A stretch of DNA of 64,000 nt from Rhodothermales bacterium (GCA_041391505.1 JAWKNW010000015.1:62001-126000); one strand, 5' to 3'. Shown: positions 8,925 to 18,737, counted from the first letter of the stretch. A program made the numbers and translations. The notes: generated from the letters alone by a model not told the origin.

Positions 8925-9497
8925 TCAGGGCTCGAGCGGGTAGTGGTAGGCGCCCGGGAACGACGGGGACTCCTCTTTCTTTTTTCCGCTCCATTGCCGG
9001 ATATCGATGCGGAAGACGGCCGTACGTTTGAGTTCCTCCTCCACGATTGGCCGATAGTCGCGGCCCGGGCGCAGGTGCGGGGCGTATTTGTCGAGCAGCA
9101 TCTGCAGCGCGTGCCGCATCCCCTCCTCATCCTCAACCAGCCGGCCCTCGCCGAAGACGGTCACGCCTTCGTATTCCACGCTGAATTCGAGCGCTTCGTC
9201 GGCCGGCAGCATGCGGCCCATCGAAAAGGTCGAAAAACAGACCGACAGCGGGGCGCCATCGGTTGACGCAAAAATGGCCTGCGTACGCCCGACGTGCGCC
9301 GTGTGGATGTAGATGGCCCGGTTGGCCTCGTCGTACGCGAAGAGGTTGCTGTTGATGAAGGGCTGTCCATCGTGCACGACCGCCAGGGCGCCATAGGCCG
9401 CCCGATGCAGGTAAAGACGGATCTGGTCGTCGTCCGCCATGGCCCGATCGGCGCGACGCAGCGCGTGGTAGGGTTGATCGAGGTAGTCTTTTGCCAT
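8925..9497 (-). CDS. Pyridoxamine 5'-phosphate oxidase-like flavin-binding family protein
   Basis: A 190-aa split-barrel protein of the PNPOx-like (Pyridox_ox_2) family. Typical blocks are AYGALAVVHDGQPFINSNLF near residues 33-52, IYIHTAHVGR near 68-77 and the later VEYEGVTVFGEGRLVED. These proteins bind FMN, F420 or heme; many are of unknown function. It is the last gene of a probable three-gene run: it starts 12 bp downstream of the esterase stop, on the same strand. Its 3' end faces the phosphatase gene, with 13 bp between stops. The exact cofactor and activity are not deducible here. Confidence 0.87.
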   Translation of the reverse strand: MAKDYLDQPYHALRRADRAMADDDQIRLYLHRAAYGALAVVHDGQPFINSNLFAYDEANRAIYIHTAHVGRTQAIFASTDGAPLSVCFSTFSMGRMLPADEALEFSVEYEGVTVFGEGRLVEDEEGMRHALQMLLDKYAPHLRPGRDYRPIVEEELKRTAVFRIDIRQWSGKKKEESPSFPGAYHYPLEP

Positions 9498-9509
9498 CGG
9501 TGGGATGTT

Positions 9510-11342
9510 TCAGTCGGTTGCCGATAGATGCAGGGCCTGTTCGGCCCCGAGCGCCGCGTAGAGGTCCCGTATCCAGTCCGCCAGCGCGCCGTCGGGCAGG
9601 TGGGTGATGGTCAGCGGGGCGGGGGCGATGAGCGCGACCGCCGTGCGGAGGTCGCCGGCGCGCCGAAGCAGCGGCACGGGCAGGTGCGCCAGGAAGTCGT
9701 CATCCGTGTCGTAGGCCACGCCGTTCAGGTGCACCGTCGTCGCGGCGACATCCGGGGCCATGGCGCGGGCCAGCAGCGTCCACACGCCGGCCTCATCCAG
9801 ACCGATCACCTCCACGTTTTCGATGCCGGGGCGGGCCGAAAGGGTCTCGATCGCCCGGCGGATTTCCTGGACCCGCTTTACCGGTACCGTGGCGTTGTAC
9901 GTCGTCCAGTACGCGATCGAATCGGGCGGCACGAACGTATCTCCTTCGGGATAGGGGACGAGCAGGGCCGCGAGCCGGCCATCGATCTGCTGTTGCCGCG
10001 CCAGCGACCGCGCCGTCCGCTCCGAGGCCGGGGTGCCGGGATGCACGATAAGGACAGCCCGACGCGCCGGGGCCGCCGGCGACGGGGCGAGGTAGTCCAG
10101 CTGGACCTGTCCGGGCTCGGGCGGCGCAAAAAGGACGTGTTCGAGCGCCCGGCCGTACGTGGCCCGATAGGCGTCGAGGGAGGCCGCGTCGGTCGGTTTC
10201 GCGTGCGACAGCTGACGCTCGGCGCCTGTTTTCACCTGCGCGAACAGCGCCTCGGGCGTCGGGGTGCGCCGGGGCAGCTTGATTTCACGGGTATCGGCCG
10301 GCAGGAGGTTGAGCTCGTCGGCTTCCGGGACGTCGCCGAACTCGGGCGTGAGCCAGCGGGCGAACCAGTCGTACACCGCCGAGCGGCTCTCCTTGTTGTA
10401 GTTGTGGGGATAGTTCAGGTGGACGTTGGCGACGCGGTCCTCGGCATCGAAAAGCCGATAAATCGCCTGCATCGCGGGATACTCGACCTTCGGCGTGTTC
10501 ACCGTCCAGTCGCCGGCGGTCGATACCATCATCAGCGGGCGCGGCGCGGCCAGCGCGCCGATCTCGATGTTGTTGTCGTCCAGCCGGGTGAGCGGCCCGT
10601 TTTCGCAGATGCACCCGCCCTGGAAGTGCGCCGAGATCATGTTCACCGGCGCCGCCGCGGCAATGCGGTCGTCGATGGCGGTGAGCATGAACGTCTGCGT
10701 GCCTCCGCCGGACGCCCCGGTCATCCCGATGCGGTTCGCATCGACCTCCGGGAGGCTGCTCAGGTAGTCGAGGGCGCGCAGGCTGTTCCAGAGCTGAAGG
10801 CCCATCGCCGAAAAGCCCCATAGCTGGTACTTCATCTCGTCGAAGCGGTGGGGGAAGTCCTTGCTGTTTTCGTTGTACCCGATCATCGAGTACGAGAGGA
10901 CGACGTAGCCCTGCCTGGCGAACGTGATGGCGCGGCCCGGGATGGAGGCCAGGTCCGTATGTTCAAACCGGCCCTCGTCCCAGTGTCCGTGTGGCGACAA
11001 AATGGCCGGAAAAGGACCGGTGCCGGCCCGCGGGCGGTAGAGCGTTCCCGTCAGGTAAAACCCCGGATACGTCTCCAGGCCGATCGATTGCACCGTATAG
11101 CCGTCCCCGAGGGTGAATTCCGAGGTGACCGGGCGCAGCGGCGTTTTGTCGGGCATCGGATAGAGGCCGCTGCCGACGAGCAGCTGGTCGCGGAGCCAGC
11201 CGGCGTGGGCGTCCCACGCGGCGCGGGTCGCGTATGCGACCGGGGTGTTGACCCGATCGAGGTGGTTATGCGACTGGGCCCGGGAAGCGGCGGGGGCGCC
11301 GGCGACGAGGAGGCCTGCCAGGAGAAGGAAACGGATGTTCAT
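9510..11342 (-). CDS. Secreted acetyl-xylan-esterase-like alpha/beta hydrolase
   Basis: A 610-aa exported protein (signal peptide residues 1-22, ending near AAPAASRAQ) with an alpha/beta-hydrolase domain of the acetyl xylan esterase/glucuronoyl-esterase-like group. The nucleophile elbow is GASGGGTQ, a likely acid is in GDWTVNTP, and a likely His is in NYPHNYNKE. A C-terminal region of ~230 residues (about 370-600) looks like a second, weaker alpha/beta domain. This tandem layout is common in carbohydrate-active loci of Bacteroidota and Planctomycetes. It lies 23 bp downstream of the GH116-like gene and 12 bp upstream of the PNPOx-like gene. Together with the glucosidase it suggests removal of acyl groups and glucose from a plant or algal glycan. 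Confidence 0.85.
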   Translation of the reverse strand: MNIRFLLLAGLLVAGAPAASRAQSHNHLDRVNTPVAYATRAAWDAHAGWLRDQLLVGSGLYPMPDKTPLRPVTSEFTLGDGYTVQSIGLETYPGFYLTGTLYRPRAGTGPFPAILSPHGHWDEGRFEHTDLASIPGRAITFARQGYVVLSYSMIGYNENSKDFPHRFDEMKYQLWGFSAMGLQLWNSLRALDYLSSLPEVDANRIGMTGASGGGTQTFMLTAIDDRIAAAAPVNMISAHFQGGCICENGPLTRLDDNNIEIGALAAPRPLMMVSTAGDWTVNTPKVEYPAMQAIYRLFDAEDRVANVHLNYPHNYNKESRSAVYDWFARWLTPEFGDVPEADELNLLPADTREIKLPRRTPTPEALFAQVKTGAERQLSHAKPTDAASLDAYRATYGRALEHVLFAPPEPGQVQLDYLAPSPAAPARRAVLIVHPGTPASERTARSLARQQQIDGRLAALLVPYPEGDTFVPPDSIAYWTTYNATVPVKRVQEIRRAIETLSARPGIENVEVIGLDEAGVWTLLARAMAPDVAATTVHLNGVAYDTDDDFLAHLPVPLLRRAGDLRTAVALIAPAPLTITHLPDGALADWIRDLYAALGAEQALHLSATD

Positions 11343-11365
11343 GCGGTCTGGGCGAAAAGGGGGGG

Positions 11366-13939
11366 TTATCCGATCCGGAGCACCTGGCCGGCTTCGAGCA
11401 ACACATCGCGCTGTACGACGTCGGCCCCGATGCGCAGTTCCTCGAGGATGAGTCGGCCGTCGGACACGTGCAGGGTATACCGGCCGCCGCCGCGCACCTC
11501 GAGGGAGCCCCGGGCGGCCGGCGTGACAAAGGGTGCTCGCGATATGGAATCCCGGGGATGGAACGTGAGGCTTCGGGTGGTCGCGTCATAGCGTTGCCCG
11601 GTGAGGGCGAGCGGGAGCGTCCAGAGGGTCAGATGGGCGGGATGATGCGAATAGGCCCACGGGCTGCCGTCCCAGCCGGCCTGCATCTCGAACACATTCC
11701 ACGGGTCGCGCAGCGTGCGGTACTGGTGTGTCGCGGCCTTCTCGGCGCGTGCCAGGGCGTCGCGGGCGTCGACATCGAGGTGGATCGCGAGCGCCGCGCT
11801 GTTGTACGTTGCGGCCTGCCACACCACGGAGTCCGTCGGCCCGCCGCGGCCGGCCGCGAGGAACTGATAGGGCCGTTCCGGCGAAAGCCCGTCCTCGTCG
11901 CCGCCGGCGCCGCGCATCGCCATCGCGCCGTAGGGCGTGCCGTTGGCGCGGGTTTCGGCCCGGAGATGCCGGCGGGCGCGCTCGGGATCGATGACGGGGT
12001 CGAGATCCAGCATGTAGCACCAGAGCAATCCGTACAGGGTATCCGCCTGGAGGGCGTCGGTAGCCGGTTCGCCGGCGGTGTGCCAGGCGCGATAGTGCTC
12101 GCCCGTCCAGAAGGCAGTGTCGAATGCGGCCGCACCTTGCTTGACCAGATCGCGGAGGGTGGCCGCGAATGCGGTGTCGCCGGCGAGGGTGGCGAGCTGG
12201 ACAGCAGCCTGGGCGGCCGCCAGATGCAGCAGGGCGCCATACGCCGCCAGATCCTTCTCCCCGTACTGCCACCACCGGTAGATGGAGTCGAGCCGGTCCG
12301 GCAAACCCAGCCGTTCGGCGCGGGCGGCCTGCCAGGTCATCGCCTTGCGCGCGTGGGGCCAGAGTTCGGCCAGGATGTCCCGGTTGCCGGTTGCCCGGAC
12401 GAGCGCGCAGGTTTCGAGGACGAAGGCGGGGCCGTTGTCGGCCTGCACCGGTCCTTCGGCGGCGTCGAACGGGGTGCGACCGCCCAGCCCGAGCGAGGCC
12501 GGCAGGCTCCCGTCGTCGGCCTGGACGGCCGCGTAGGCGCGCAGATGGTCGTGCAGGACGTCCGGGAAAAACAACGCCAGCGGCATGGCCCGGTACAGGC
12601 TGGCCGGCAATGACGAGAGCGACGGCGCTGAAAAGGTGTCCCAGAACCGCCAGTGGCGCGCCCGGGTGTGAACGGCGGATTTGGTGAGGATGGCCGGGCT
12701 GTTTGCGAGGCCGTCCTGCAGCGCCGCCGGCAGCGCATTGTCGAAACACATCGCCTGCCAGGTGTTGAGGCTTTTCCAGACATCCGGCAGGCGGTCGATG
12801 AAGGCCGCGGCGGCGGCCGGCGCCCCGTCGAAGCGGGCCGCATAGCCCTGTCCGACGTCGGCTCCGTAGAAGCGCCGGTTGGGAAAGTGCCAGCTCAGGA
12901 CAAATGTGACGACCTGCGTCGTGCCCGGCTCGACGACGGCCGTGGCGGCGGCGGCGCCGTAGCCGAAGAGCCCCATCGCAATCTGCCCGTCGAACGATCC
13001 TTCCTGCTCGAATACGCTCCAGATCTCGTCGAGGTCGCTCGATACCATGCTGCTCAGGTTGAAGCCGGTCAGGGTTTCCAGCGTCATGGTGCCCGCCTCC
13101 GGCGTGTCGCCGTTGCGCGTGAGGGTGATGCCGCGCTGAAGGCGGAACGTGCCCTGCAGGTAGTTGGGCAGGTTGCACATCACCGAAGCGTTCACCGGGG
13201 CGCTGCCGGTGTTATGGAGCAGCAGCGTGAAGGCGAGCGCCGGCGTGGCGCTGAAGGCGGTGTCGTTCAGCACAAACGGCGTGTAGGCGTACCAGGCCAC
13301 GTCGAGCGGCAGGCCCTCCGCCTCCGGCAGCAGTCGGGCTACGGGAAAGGCGCCCGAGAACGTGATCTGGTCGACCCCCGGCAATCCGCCCGGCGGATGC
13401 GTCCGCAGCGCCCAGGCCCGGGGCGTTCCGCCGCCCGTCTGTGTCCGGATGCCGAGGAGGAAATCCTCGATATCGACCTTCATGCCTTCGGATGCCGGCG
13501 AGGTATTAAAAATTTGCCAATCCCTCAGGCTGCCGTCGGCGCGGATCTCGACCGTGCCGCCCCCCATGCCGCCCAGCGGGACGCCGGATCGCATCCCGAT
13601 CGGAGGCGCGAGCAGGCGCTTGTCCTCCTCCGGTCCCGTCACTTCGGAGAGATAGGGCAGCTCCCCCTTGACGTGCCAGTGGATGGCGTCCTCGGCGATG
13701 TGCACGGGCTGGGGGGCAAAGGCAAAGCGCATGTCCTTCCGAACGACGCCCTGGTGCAGGAAGCGCAGCGCGGCGAGGGGATGGTCGCTTTTGAATGCCG
13801 TGGAGATCGAGTCGGGCGGCGTCGTGCGCGCGCCTCCGAAAGCACCGCAGCCGGCCAGAACGCCGGAGGCCAGGGGCAGACAAGCCGTTTTTATAAAGTG
13901 CCGACGCGTGAACGACGTGGATTCGGGGGCTTCTTTCAT
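11366..13939 (-). CDS. GH116-like beta-glucosidase/glucosylceramidase family lipoprotein
   Basis: An 857-aa exported protein. Residues ~8-32 combine a Tat-type sequence (RRHFIKTACLPL) with a lipobox (LAGC), so it is probably a membrane-anchored lipoprotein. The N-terminal GH116 sandwich domain is marked by GVPLGGMGGGTVEIR and LRDWQIFNTSP; the C-terminal alpha-toroid domain carries DALQADTLYGLLW, where the family acid/base Asp is expected. The usual nucleophile Glu of the family (in a YLEG-type block before the T-Y-D segment) is not obvious: the corresponding region reads RHWRFWDTFSAP. Activity could therefore be altered. First gene of a run with the esterase and PNPOx-like genes. Confidence 0.85.
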   Translation of the reverse strand: MKEAPESTSFTRRHFIKTACLPLASGVLAGCGAFGGARTTPPDSISTAFKSDHPLAALRFLHQGVVRKDMRFAFAPQPVHIAEDAIHWHVKGELPYLSEVTGPEEDKRLLAPPIGMRSGVPLGGMGGGTVEIRADGSLRDWQIFNTSPASEGMKVDIEDFLLGIRTQTGGGTPRAWALRTHPPGGLPGVDQITFSGAFPVARLLPEAEGLPLDVAWYAYTPFVLNDTAFSATPALAFTLLLHNTGSAPVNASVMCNLPNYLQGTFRLQRGITLTRNGDTPEAGTMTLETLTGFNLSSMVSSDLDEIWSVFEQEGSFDGQIAMGLFGYGAAAATAVVEPGTTQVVTFVLSWHFPNRRFYGADVGQGYAARFDGAPAAAAAFIDRLPDVWKSLNTWQAMCFDNALPAALQDGLANSPAILTKSAVHTRARHWRFWDTFSAPSLSSLPASLYRAMPLALFFPDVLHDHLRAYAAVQADDGSLPASLGLGGRTPFDAAEGPVQADNGPAFVLETCALVRATGNRDILAELWPHARKAMTWQAARAERLGLPDRLDSIYRWWQYGEKDLAAYGALLHLAAAQAAVQLATLAGDTAFAATLRDLVKQGAAAFDTAFWTGEHYRAWHTAGEPATDALQADTLYGLLWCYMLDLDPVIDPERARRHLRAETRANGTPYGAMAMRGAGGDEDGLSPERPYQFLAAGRGGPTDSVVWQAATYNSAALAIHLDVDARDALARAEKAATHQYRTLRDPWNVFEMQAGWDGSPWAYSHHPAHLTLWTLPLALTGQRYDATTRSLTFHPRDSISRAPFVTPAARGSLEVRGGGRYTLHVSDGRLILEELRIGADVVQRDVLLEAGQVLRIG

Positions 13940-14399
13940 GAAGCGGCCAGGCAGAACGGTGAGAGGCTGGGTAAGGGGCGGGCTGAAGTTCGGAAAACGA
14001 TCGCAAAAAAGCTGCAGCGCCGTCAGCTATTTCAGGTTTTTGCTCCTCGATGACGCTGTGGATTCAAGCAGCGGGCGCATCGGTCGATCCCCTGAAAAAG
14101 TCCGGCAGGGGCCGGTGCGCCGTTCAGAAACGGTTGGGATTTTCAAAAATCCTTCTCGGTCCCTCATCCTGAACCGCCCTCCGCTTGCGGTGGGCGTGAT
14201 GAATGCCCGTCCCCGCGAACGCGGGGAGACTTCTCGAACCACCGTGAGATGCTCATGGGAGCCATGCGCGAGTGATTCGGGAGGTCCTTCGACAACCCCG
14301 TCGCAAGCGCCGGGGGCTCAGGAAGACAACCTGTTTTTACTTCTCAACAGTTTCTCAGTTGATCATTTCGCAGTTCCCTGGTCTTCTACCACCGTTCAG
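13940..14399. other. 460-bp intergenic region between divergent genes, with GC-rich palindromes
   Basis: Separates the GH116-like gene (-) from the sensor kinase (+). It contains a palindrome-like block around 14210-14226 (CCCCGCG / CGCGGGG) followed by CTTCTCGAACCACC and a later GGTCCTTCGAC. These look like degenerate remains of dispersed palindromic repeats, in style like the elements at 31.6 and 35.3 kb, but not clearly homologous to them. Open frames here are only upstream extensions of the kinase frame. Confidence 0.4.
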
Positions 14400-17204
14400 A
14401 TGCCGCTTCTGATACTTCTGGCTTTTCTTTTTGGTGGGATCGCACAGCAACCACCGCGCGCGCCGGCGCTCAAGATGGTGGCCGGCGTGGAGGAGGTTTC
14501 GCTGACGCCTTACATCGAATTCATCGAGGATCTCGACGGGACGTGGACGGCGGAGGAGGTGGCCCGGCGCCAGGATGGGTTCTTTAGCGTCTCGGAGGCC
14601 GTGCCGAACTTCGGGATGAAGCGGCTGGTGATGTGGGGACGCTTCCAGGTGCAGAATCTGACCGAGGAGCGGGCTTTTTATCTGGCGATGACCTTTTCGG
14701 AAATCGACTGGATGACGCTGTATTCCTGGAGTCCCGACGGCTGGGTCGCCCAGGAAACCGGGCAGCGTGTGCCAATGAGCCGGCGCGCCGTGATGAGCGT
14801 CCTGCCGGCCGGTGCGCTGCACGTGAGTCCGGGGGAGACGCGCACCTTTCTGGTGCGATTCGAAACCACGCGTCAGATGCAGCTGCCGCTCGCGGTGCTC
14901 ACCGAGAACGAGTTCGCCGCCATGCAAGCCCAGCACCTCCTGTCGTGGGGACTGCTCATGGGCATCATCGCGGCGCTGGGGATCCTCAATGTGCTGCTCT
15001 ATGCGTTCGCGCGCGAGCGGCACATGCTCTACTTCGGGCTCTATACGGCGATGTTCGGGCTGTTTCTTTTCGTCTGGAAAGACCTCGACAGCTACGTGGT
15101 TGCCGACCTCGCGAGCGTCTGGCGGGAGCAGCTGGTGCTGACGCTAGCCCTGATGCCGGTCGTCGTGCGCATGCTGTTCGTTCGCCATTTTTTTGAATCC
15201 AACAGGTACCTGCCTCGTCTCGACCGCGCTGTCCTGGTGTCGTTTTTCATCGGGGTCGTCGCGCTGGGGCTCTCCACGCGGTACAACATGATCTGGTTCG
15301 TCGTGGCGAGCTGCGTGCTCTGGCCCCCGATCGAGCATACGATCGCATGGATCCGGTATCGGCAGGGTTTCAGGCCGGCGGTGCTGTATTTCATCTCAAC
15401 CGCCTGCGCGCTCCTGCCCTCCATGGTCTTTACGTTGGCCACGGCCGGGATCCTGCCGGCCGCCCGGTGGCAGGAAGTGGCGATGGTGATCGGGTTGCTG
15501 TTCGAGCTGTTGTTGAAACAGGGGAGCCTCGGGATCCGCATCCGCGAGATGCTCAAGCAGCGACGCCTGATCCAGGAGCAGCTGGATCGCGAGCATCGCG
15601 AAGCCGCGGCCCGGCTCGAACGCGAAGTCGATCGCAGGACGGAATTGCTGCGGCAGACGAACATGCGGCTCGTGGAGGAGAACGAGCGCCGGCACGCCTC
15701 CGAACGCGTGCTGCAGGAAAGCGAGGAGCGGTACCGCACGGTGGTCGCGGTGCTCACCGAAGGCATCGTCTTGCAGCAGGCGGATGGACAGATCATAGCC
15801 GCCAACGAGAGCGCGGAGCGCATCCTGGGCTTGACGACAGACCAGCTCAGCGAGCGTACGTCCATGGATCCCCGATGGGGAGCGATCAAGGAGGATGGGT
15901 CGCCGTTTCCCGGGCATGAGCATCCGGCGATGGTGACGCTCCAGACGGGCGCTTCGCTCCACGGCGTGACGATGGGCATCATCGTGCCCGACGGCGACCT
16001 GCGCTGGATCTCGATCAATTCCGAACCGCTCTGGCGGACGGGGGAGGAGCGGCCCTACGCGGTCGTCACTTCCTTCGCGGATGTCAGCGGCGAAAAAGCC
16101 TATCGGGAAGAGCTCATCGAGGCGCGCCGCGTGGCGGAAGAGGCGACGGTCACGAAGAGCATGTTCCTCGCCAACATGAGCCACGAGATCCGCACCCCGA
16201 TGAACGGGGTGATCGGCATGACGAGCCTCCTCATGGAGACGGAACTCACGGCCGAGCAGGAGGAGTATGTCGACGTGATTCGCGCGAGCGGCGAGAGCCT
16301 GCTGATGGTGATCAACGACATCCTCGACTTCTCGAAGATCGAAGCCGGCCGGATCGAGCTGGAACACCGTGAATTCGACCTTGGCGCCACGCTGCGGTCG
16401 GTTTCGATGTTGCTGCAGGCCCGGGCGGCGGACAAGGGGTTGGATCTGAAGCTCGATATCGACGATCAGCAGCCGGAGCGGTTTACGGGCGATGAATTCC
16501 GCATCCGCCAGATCGTCCTGAACCTGCTTTCCAATGCGGTCAAATTTACGGAGCGCGGCAGCGTGACGCTGCGCTGCGCGACGATCGAGCTGCCCGACGG
16601 GCGCCCCGGGGTAGCCATTGCGGTTCAGGATACCGGGATCGGCATCCCGAAGGAGCGGATCGACCGCCTGTTCCAGTCGTTCTCGCAGGTGGACAGCTCC
16701 ACGACGCGCAAGTATGGAGGCACCGGTCTGGGGCTTGCCATCAGCCAGCGTCTGGCGCGGCTCATGGAAGGGGAGATCCGTGTCGAGAGCGAGCCCCAGG
16801 TAGGCACCACGTTTACCCTGGTGCTGCCCTGCAGCGCAAACTGCCGGGCTGTAGACGGGCTGCGGGTGCTCATCGCGGAACCCAACCCGTTCCACGCGCG
16901 CATCCTGACGCGCATGTTGACCGACGCCGGCATGGAGGTAGAGCCGTGGACCGGCGACGAGGCTCCGGACGCCTCCTGCAACGCCGTCCTGGTCAACGCG
17001 ATGGACGCCGGGCTGGCCGACGCCCGCAGGAGCCTGGCGACATCGCCGCGCCGGGCCGACCTGGTCTGTATCGGTCTGATCGACAAGGACTGGAGCGGCC
17101 CCGCGTCGGAGATCGCGTGGGATGGTCTGATTGCGATGCCCTTCAACCGGGAAGACCTGCTCGCCCTGCTCGGCAAGATGCCTGCGCGGCCCACGCCGGC
17201 CTGA
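14400..17204 (+). CDS. Hybrid sensor histidine kinase: 7TMR-DISM sensor, PAS, HisKA, HATPase, degenerate receiver
   Basis: A 934-aa membrane sensor. A signal sequence (residues ~1-16) is followed by an extracellular 7TMR-DISMED2-like domain (~30-170), seven membrane helices (~185-390), a coiled coil (~395-450), a PAS domain (~455-575), HisKA with MSHEIRTP (His595), and a HATPase with NAVKFTERG and DTGIGI and GGTGLGL motifs. The last ~110 residues resemble a receiver fold (LRVLIAEPNPFHARIL), but the phosphoacceptor position reads VLVNAMDAG instead of the usual Asp block, so it is probably a pseudo-receiver. The upstream frame to 13668 is non-coding extension; this ATG starts the signal peptide. 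It ends 6 bp from the convergent epimerase stop. Ligand unknown; DISMED2 domains are thought to bind carbohydrates. Confidence 0.88.
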   Translation: MPLLILLAFLFGGIAQQPPRAPALKMVAGVEEVSLTPYIEFIEDLDGTWTAEEVARRQDGFFSVSEAVPNFGMKRLVMWGRFQVQNLTEERAFYLAMTFSEIDWMTLYSWSPDGWVAQETGQRVPMSRRAVMSVLPAGALHVSPGETRTFLVRFETTRQMQLPLAVLTENEFAAMQAQHLLSWGLLMGIIAALGILNVLLYAFARERHMLYFGLYTAMFGLFLFVWKDLDSYVVADLASVWREQLVLTLALMPVVVRMLFVRHFFESNRYLPRLDRAVLVSFFIGVVALGLSTRYNMIWFVVASCVLWPPIEHTIAWIRYRQGFRPAVLYFISTACALLPSMVFTLATAGILPAARWQEVAMVIGLLFELLLKQGSLGIRIREMLKQRRLIQEQLDREHREAAARLEREVDRRTELLRQTNMRLVEENERRHASERVLQESEERYRTVVAVLTEGIVLQQADGQIIAANESAERILGLTTDQLSERTSMDPRWGAIKEDGSPFPGHEHPAMVTLQTGASLHGVTMGIIVPDGDLRWISINSEPLWRTGEERPYAVVTSFADVSGEKAYREELIEARRVAEEATVTKSMFLANMSHEIRTPMNGVIGMTSLLMETELTAEQEEYVDVIRASGESLLMVINDILDFSKIEAGRIELEHREFDLGATLRSVSMLLQARAADKGLDLKLDIDDQQPERFTGDEFRIRQIVLNLLSNAVKFTERGSVTLRCATIELPDGRPGVAIAVQDTGIGIPKERIDRLFQSFSQVDSSTTRKYGGTGLGLAISQRLARLMEGEIRVESEPQVGTTFTLVLPCSANCRAVDGLRVLIAEPNPFHARILTRMLTDAGMEVEPWTGDEAPDASCNAVLVNAMDAGLADARRSLATSPRRADLVCIGLIDKDWSGPASEIAWDGLIAMPFNREDLLALLGKMPARPTPA

Positions 17205-17210
17205 AGAGCC

Positions 17211-18194
17211 TCAGAGCCAGCCGTGCTCGCGGTACCATCGATACGTCGCCGCCAGGCCTTCGTTGAGCGGTACGGACGGCGTGAAGCGAACGAGCCGCCG
17301 CGCTTTTTCGGCCGAGCAGGTCCAGTACGGCGAAAGGCCCAGGCTGACCTTGTGGCTGTTGACGAGCGATAGGCGCCCCGACACGCGAGAGGCCAGGTCG
17401 CCGAAGGCGCCGGCGGCGCGGACAAACAGGCGAGGTATTTCGAGTTCGAAGCGCAGCGGCCGATCCATGGCGCGGGCCATGCCGGCGTAAACCTCCCGCC
17501 ATCCCACGTCCTCCTCGTGGGTAAGGAAAAACACCTCGTCGCGCCCCGCATCCTCGAACGTAGCCCTGAGCATGCCCTGGATGAGGTCGTCGACGTGGAT
17601 CGTCGCGATCCGGCTGCTTTTGTTGGCCGGGTATAATCCCGCTCCCCGCCGCAGCTGTTTGAAGAGCACCAGGAAATCCTGATCGCGCGGCCCATACACG
17701 GCCGAGGGGCGGATGATGGTGTACGGAAGCCGGCCCGTCTGGTCCTGGAGGAGGCGTTCCGCTTCGTATTTGCTCTGGCCGTAGATCTCGAACGGGGAGG
17801 GGGGCATCGTCTCGTCGACCGGGAGCCCGGGCCCCCGAGCCGGTCCGGCGGCGGCCTGCGAGGACACGAGCGTGAGCCGGCGCAGCGGAGCCTCCGCCGT
17901 CTCCAGCGCCGACATGAGGGACCGCAGCGGCGTCACGTTGCCTTCCCGGAAGGCGTCGATCGTCAGCGCCCGGGTCACGCCGGCGACATGGAATACATAG
18001 TCGGCCCCCTCCAGCGCGCCCGATGCCAGGATCCGGTCCGGCCGCGCGAAGTCGACCGGAAACGGCGTCGTGCCGGCGGGCGCCGGGGCGTTGGGGGAGC
18101 GCGTCAGCGCCCGGACCTCGTGCCCCTGGCTCAGGAGGGCCTCGACCAGCCGGCTGCCGATGAACCCGTTCGTACCGCTAACAACACTGATCAT
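17211..18194 (-). CDS. NAD-dependent epimerase/dehydratase family protein (extended SDR)
   Basis: A 327-aa extended short-chain dehydrogenase. The Rossmann motif is slightly atypical (VVSGTNGFIGSRL for the usual TGxxGxxG). The catalytic pair is YGQSK (Tyr-xxx-Lys), with SSQ providing the upstream Ser. RPSAVYGPRD is a strong family signature. Such proteins act on nucleotide sugars, dihydroflavonol-like ketones or 3-beta-hydroxysteroids; the sequence does not distinguish these. It is convergent with the kinase gene and transcribed from a region at 18195-18401 that holds an A-rich tract (18207-18213) and no other gene. Confidence 0.87.
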   Translation of the reverse strand: MISVVSGTNGFIGSRLVEALLSQGHEVRALTRSPNAPAPAGTTPFPVDFARPDRILASGALEGADYVFHVAGVTRALTIDAFREGNVTPLRSLMSALETAEAPLRRLTLVSSQAAAGPARGPGLPVDETMPPSPFEIYGQSKYEAERLLQDQTGRLPYTIIRPSAVYGPRDQDFLVLFKQLRRGAGLYPANKSSRIATIHVDDLIQGMLRATFEDAGRDEVFFLTHEEDVGWREVYAGMARAMDRPLRFELEIPRLFVRAAGAFGDLASRVSGRLSLVNSHKVSLGLSPYWTCSAEKARRLVRFTPSVPLNEGLAATYRWYREHGWL

Positions 18195-18401
18195 GGCCTG
18201 GGGGGAGAGAAAAAAACATTGATTTTGGGCCGATAGAGGCGATTTTATCGAAAGTGTAAAAAAAGTTCGTTCGATCTGTAACGCAAGGCCCGGAGGCTGC
18301 GCTAATAAACGCTTGCAGTACTGATCATGGAATAGGCTCTGCCGGGTGGAGGTGGGGCCTATTCCTGTTTTTGTCCTTTCGGTAAACGCAGACGGCGGCT
18401 G

Positions 18402-18737
18402 TCAATCGGCCAGCAGGTACCTCGCTATCTCGAGCCGCTGCACGTACGCATTCAATAGATCGGCGGTGAAGTCCGTTCCAGAGAGGACGACCGACTGCAC
18501 GCCATCCGGGTGGCCTACCGTCAGCGAACCGTCGGCGCCCCGCTCCCAGATCCACGCCCGCTCGTCCATAGCCAGGATCACGGCTTTCTGGATGGCGCCT
18601 TCCGCGCGCCAGGGGATCTGTTTGCGATAGGTCTCTACCCATTCCTGACGTCCGGAGGGCCCGAAATAGATGCGGCGCCCATCGATATGGCACCATGCCG
18701 GCTCCAGAGCGGCCCAGCGTTTCAATAAATCGATCAT
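18402..18737 (-). CDS. Small hypothetical protein
   Basis: A 111-aa protein starting MIDLLKRWAALEPAW. No family was recognised; it has two Trp-rich stretches (YFGPSGRQEWVETY and ERAWIWERGADGS) and looks like a compact soluble alpha/beta protein. A much longer reading to 19247 exists, but its N-terminus is only translated repeat (Asp-Ala-Gly-Cys-Trp-Met patterns) and is rejected. It begins ~250 bp from the period-7 repeat array. Coding is supported by natural composition and a sensible start only. Confidence 0.6.
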   Translation of the reverse strand: MIDLLKRWAALEPAWCHIDGRRIYFGPSGRQEWVETYRKQIPWRAEGAIQKAVILAMDERAWIWERGADGSLTVGHPDGVQSVVLSGTDFTADLLNAYVQRLEIARYLLAD

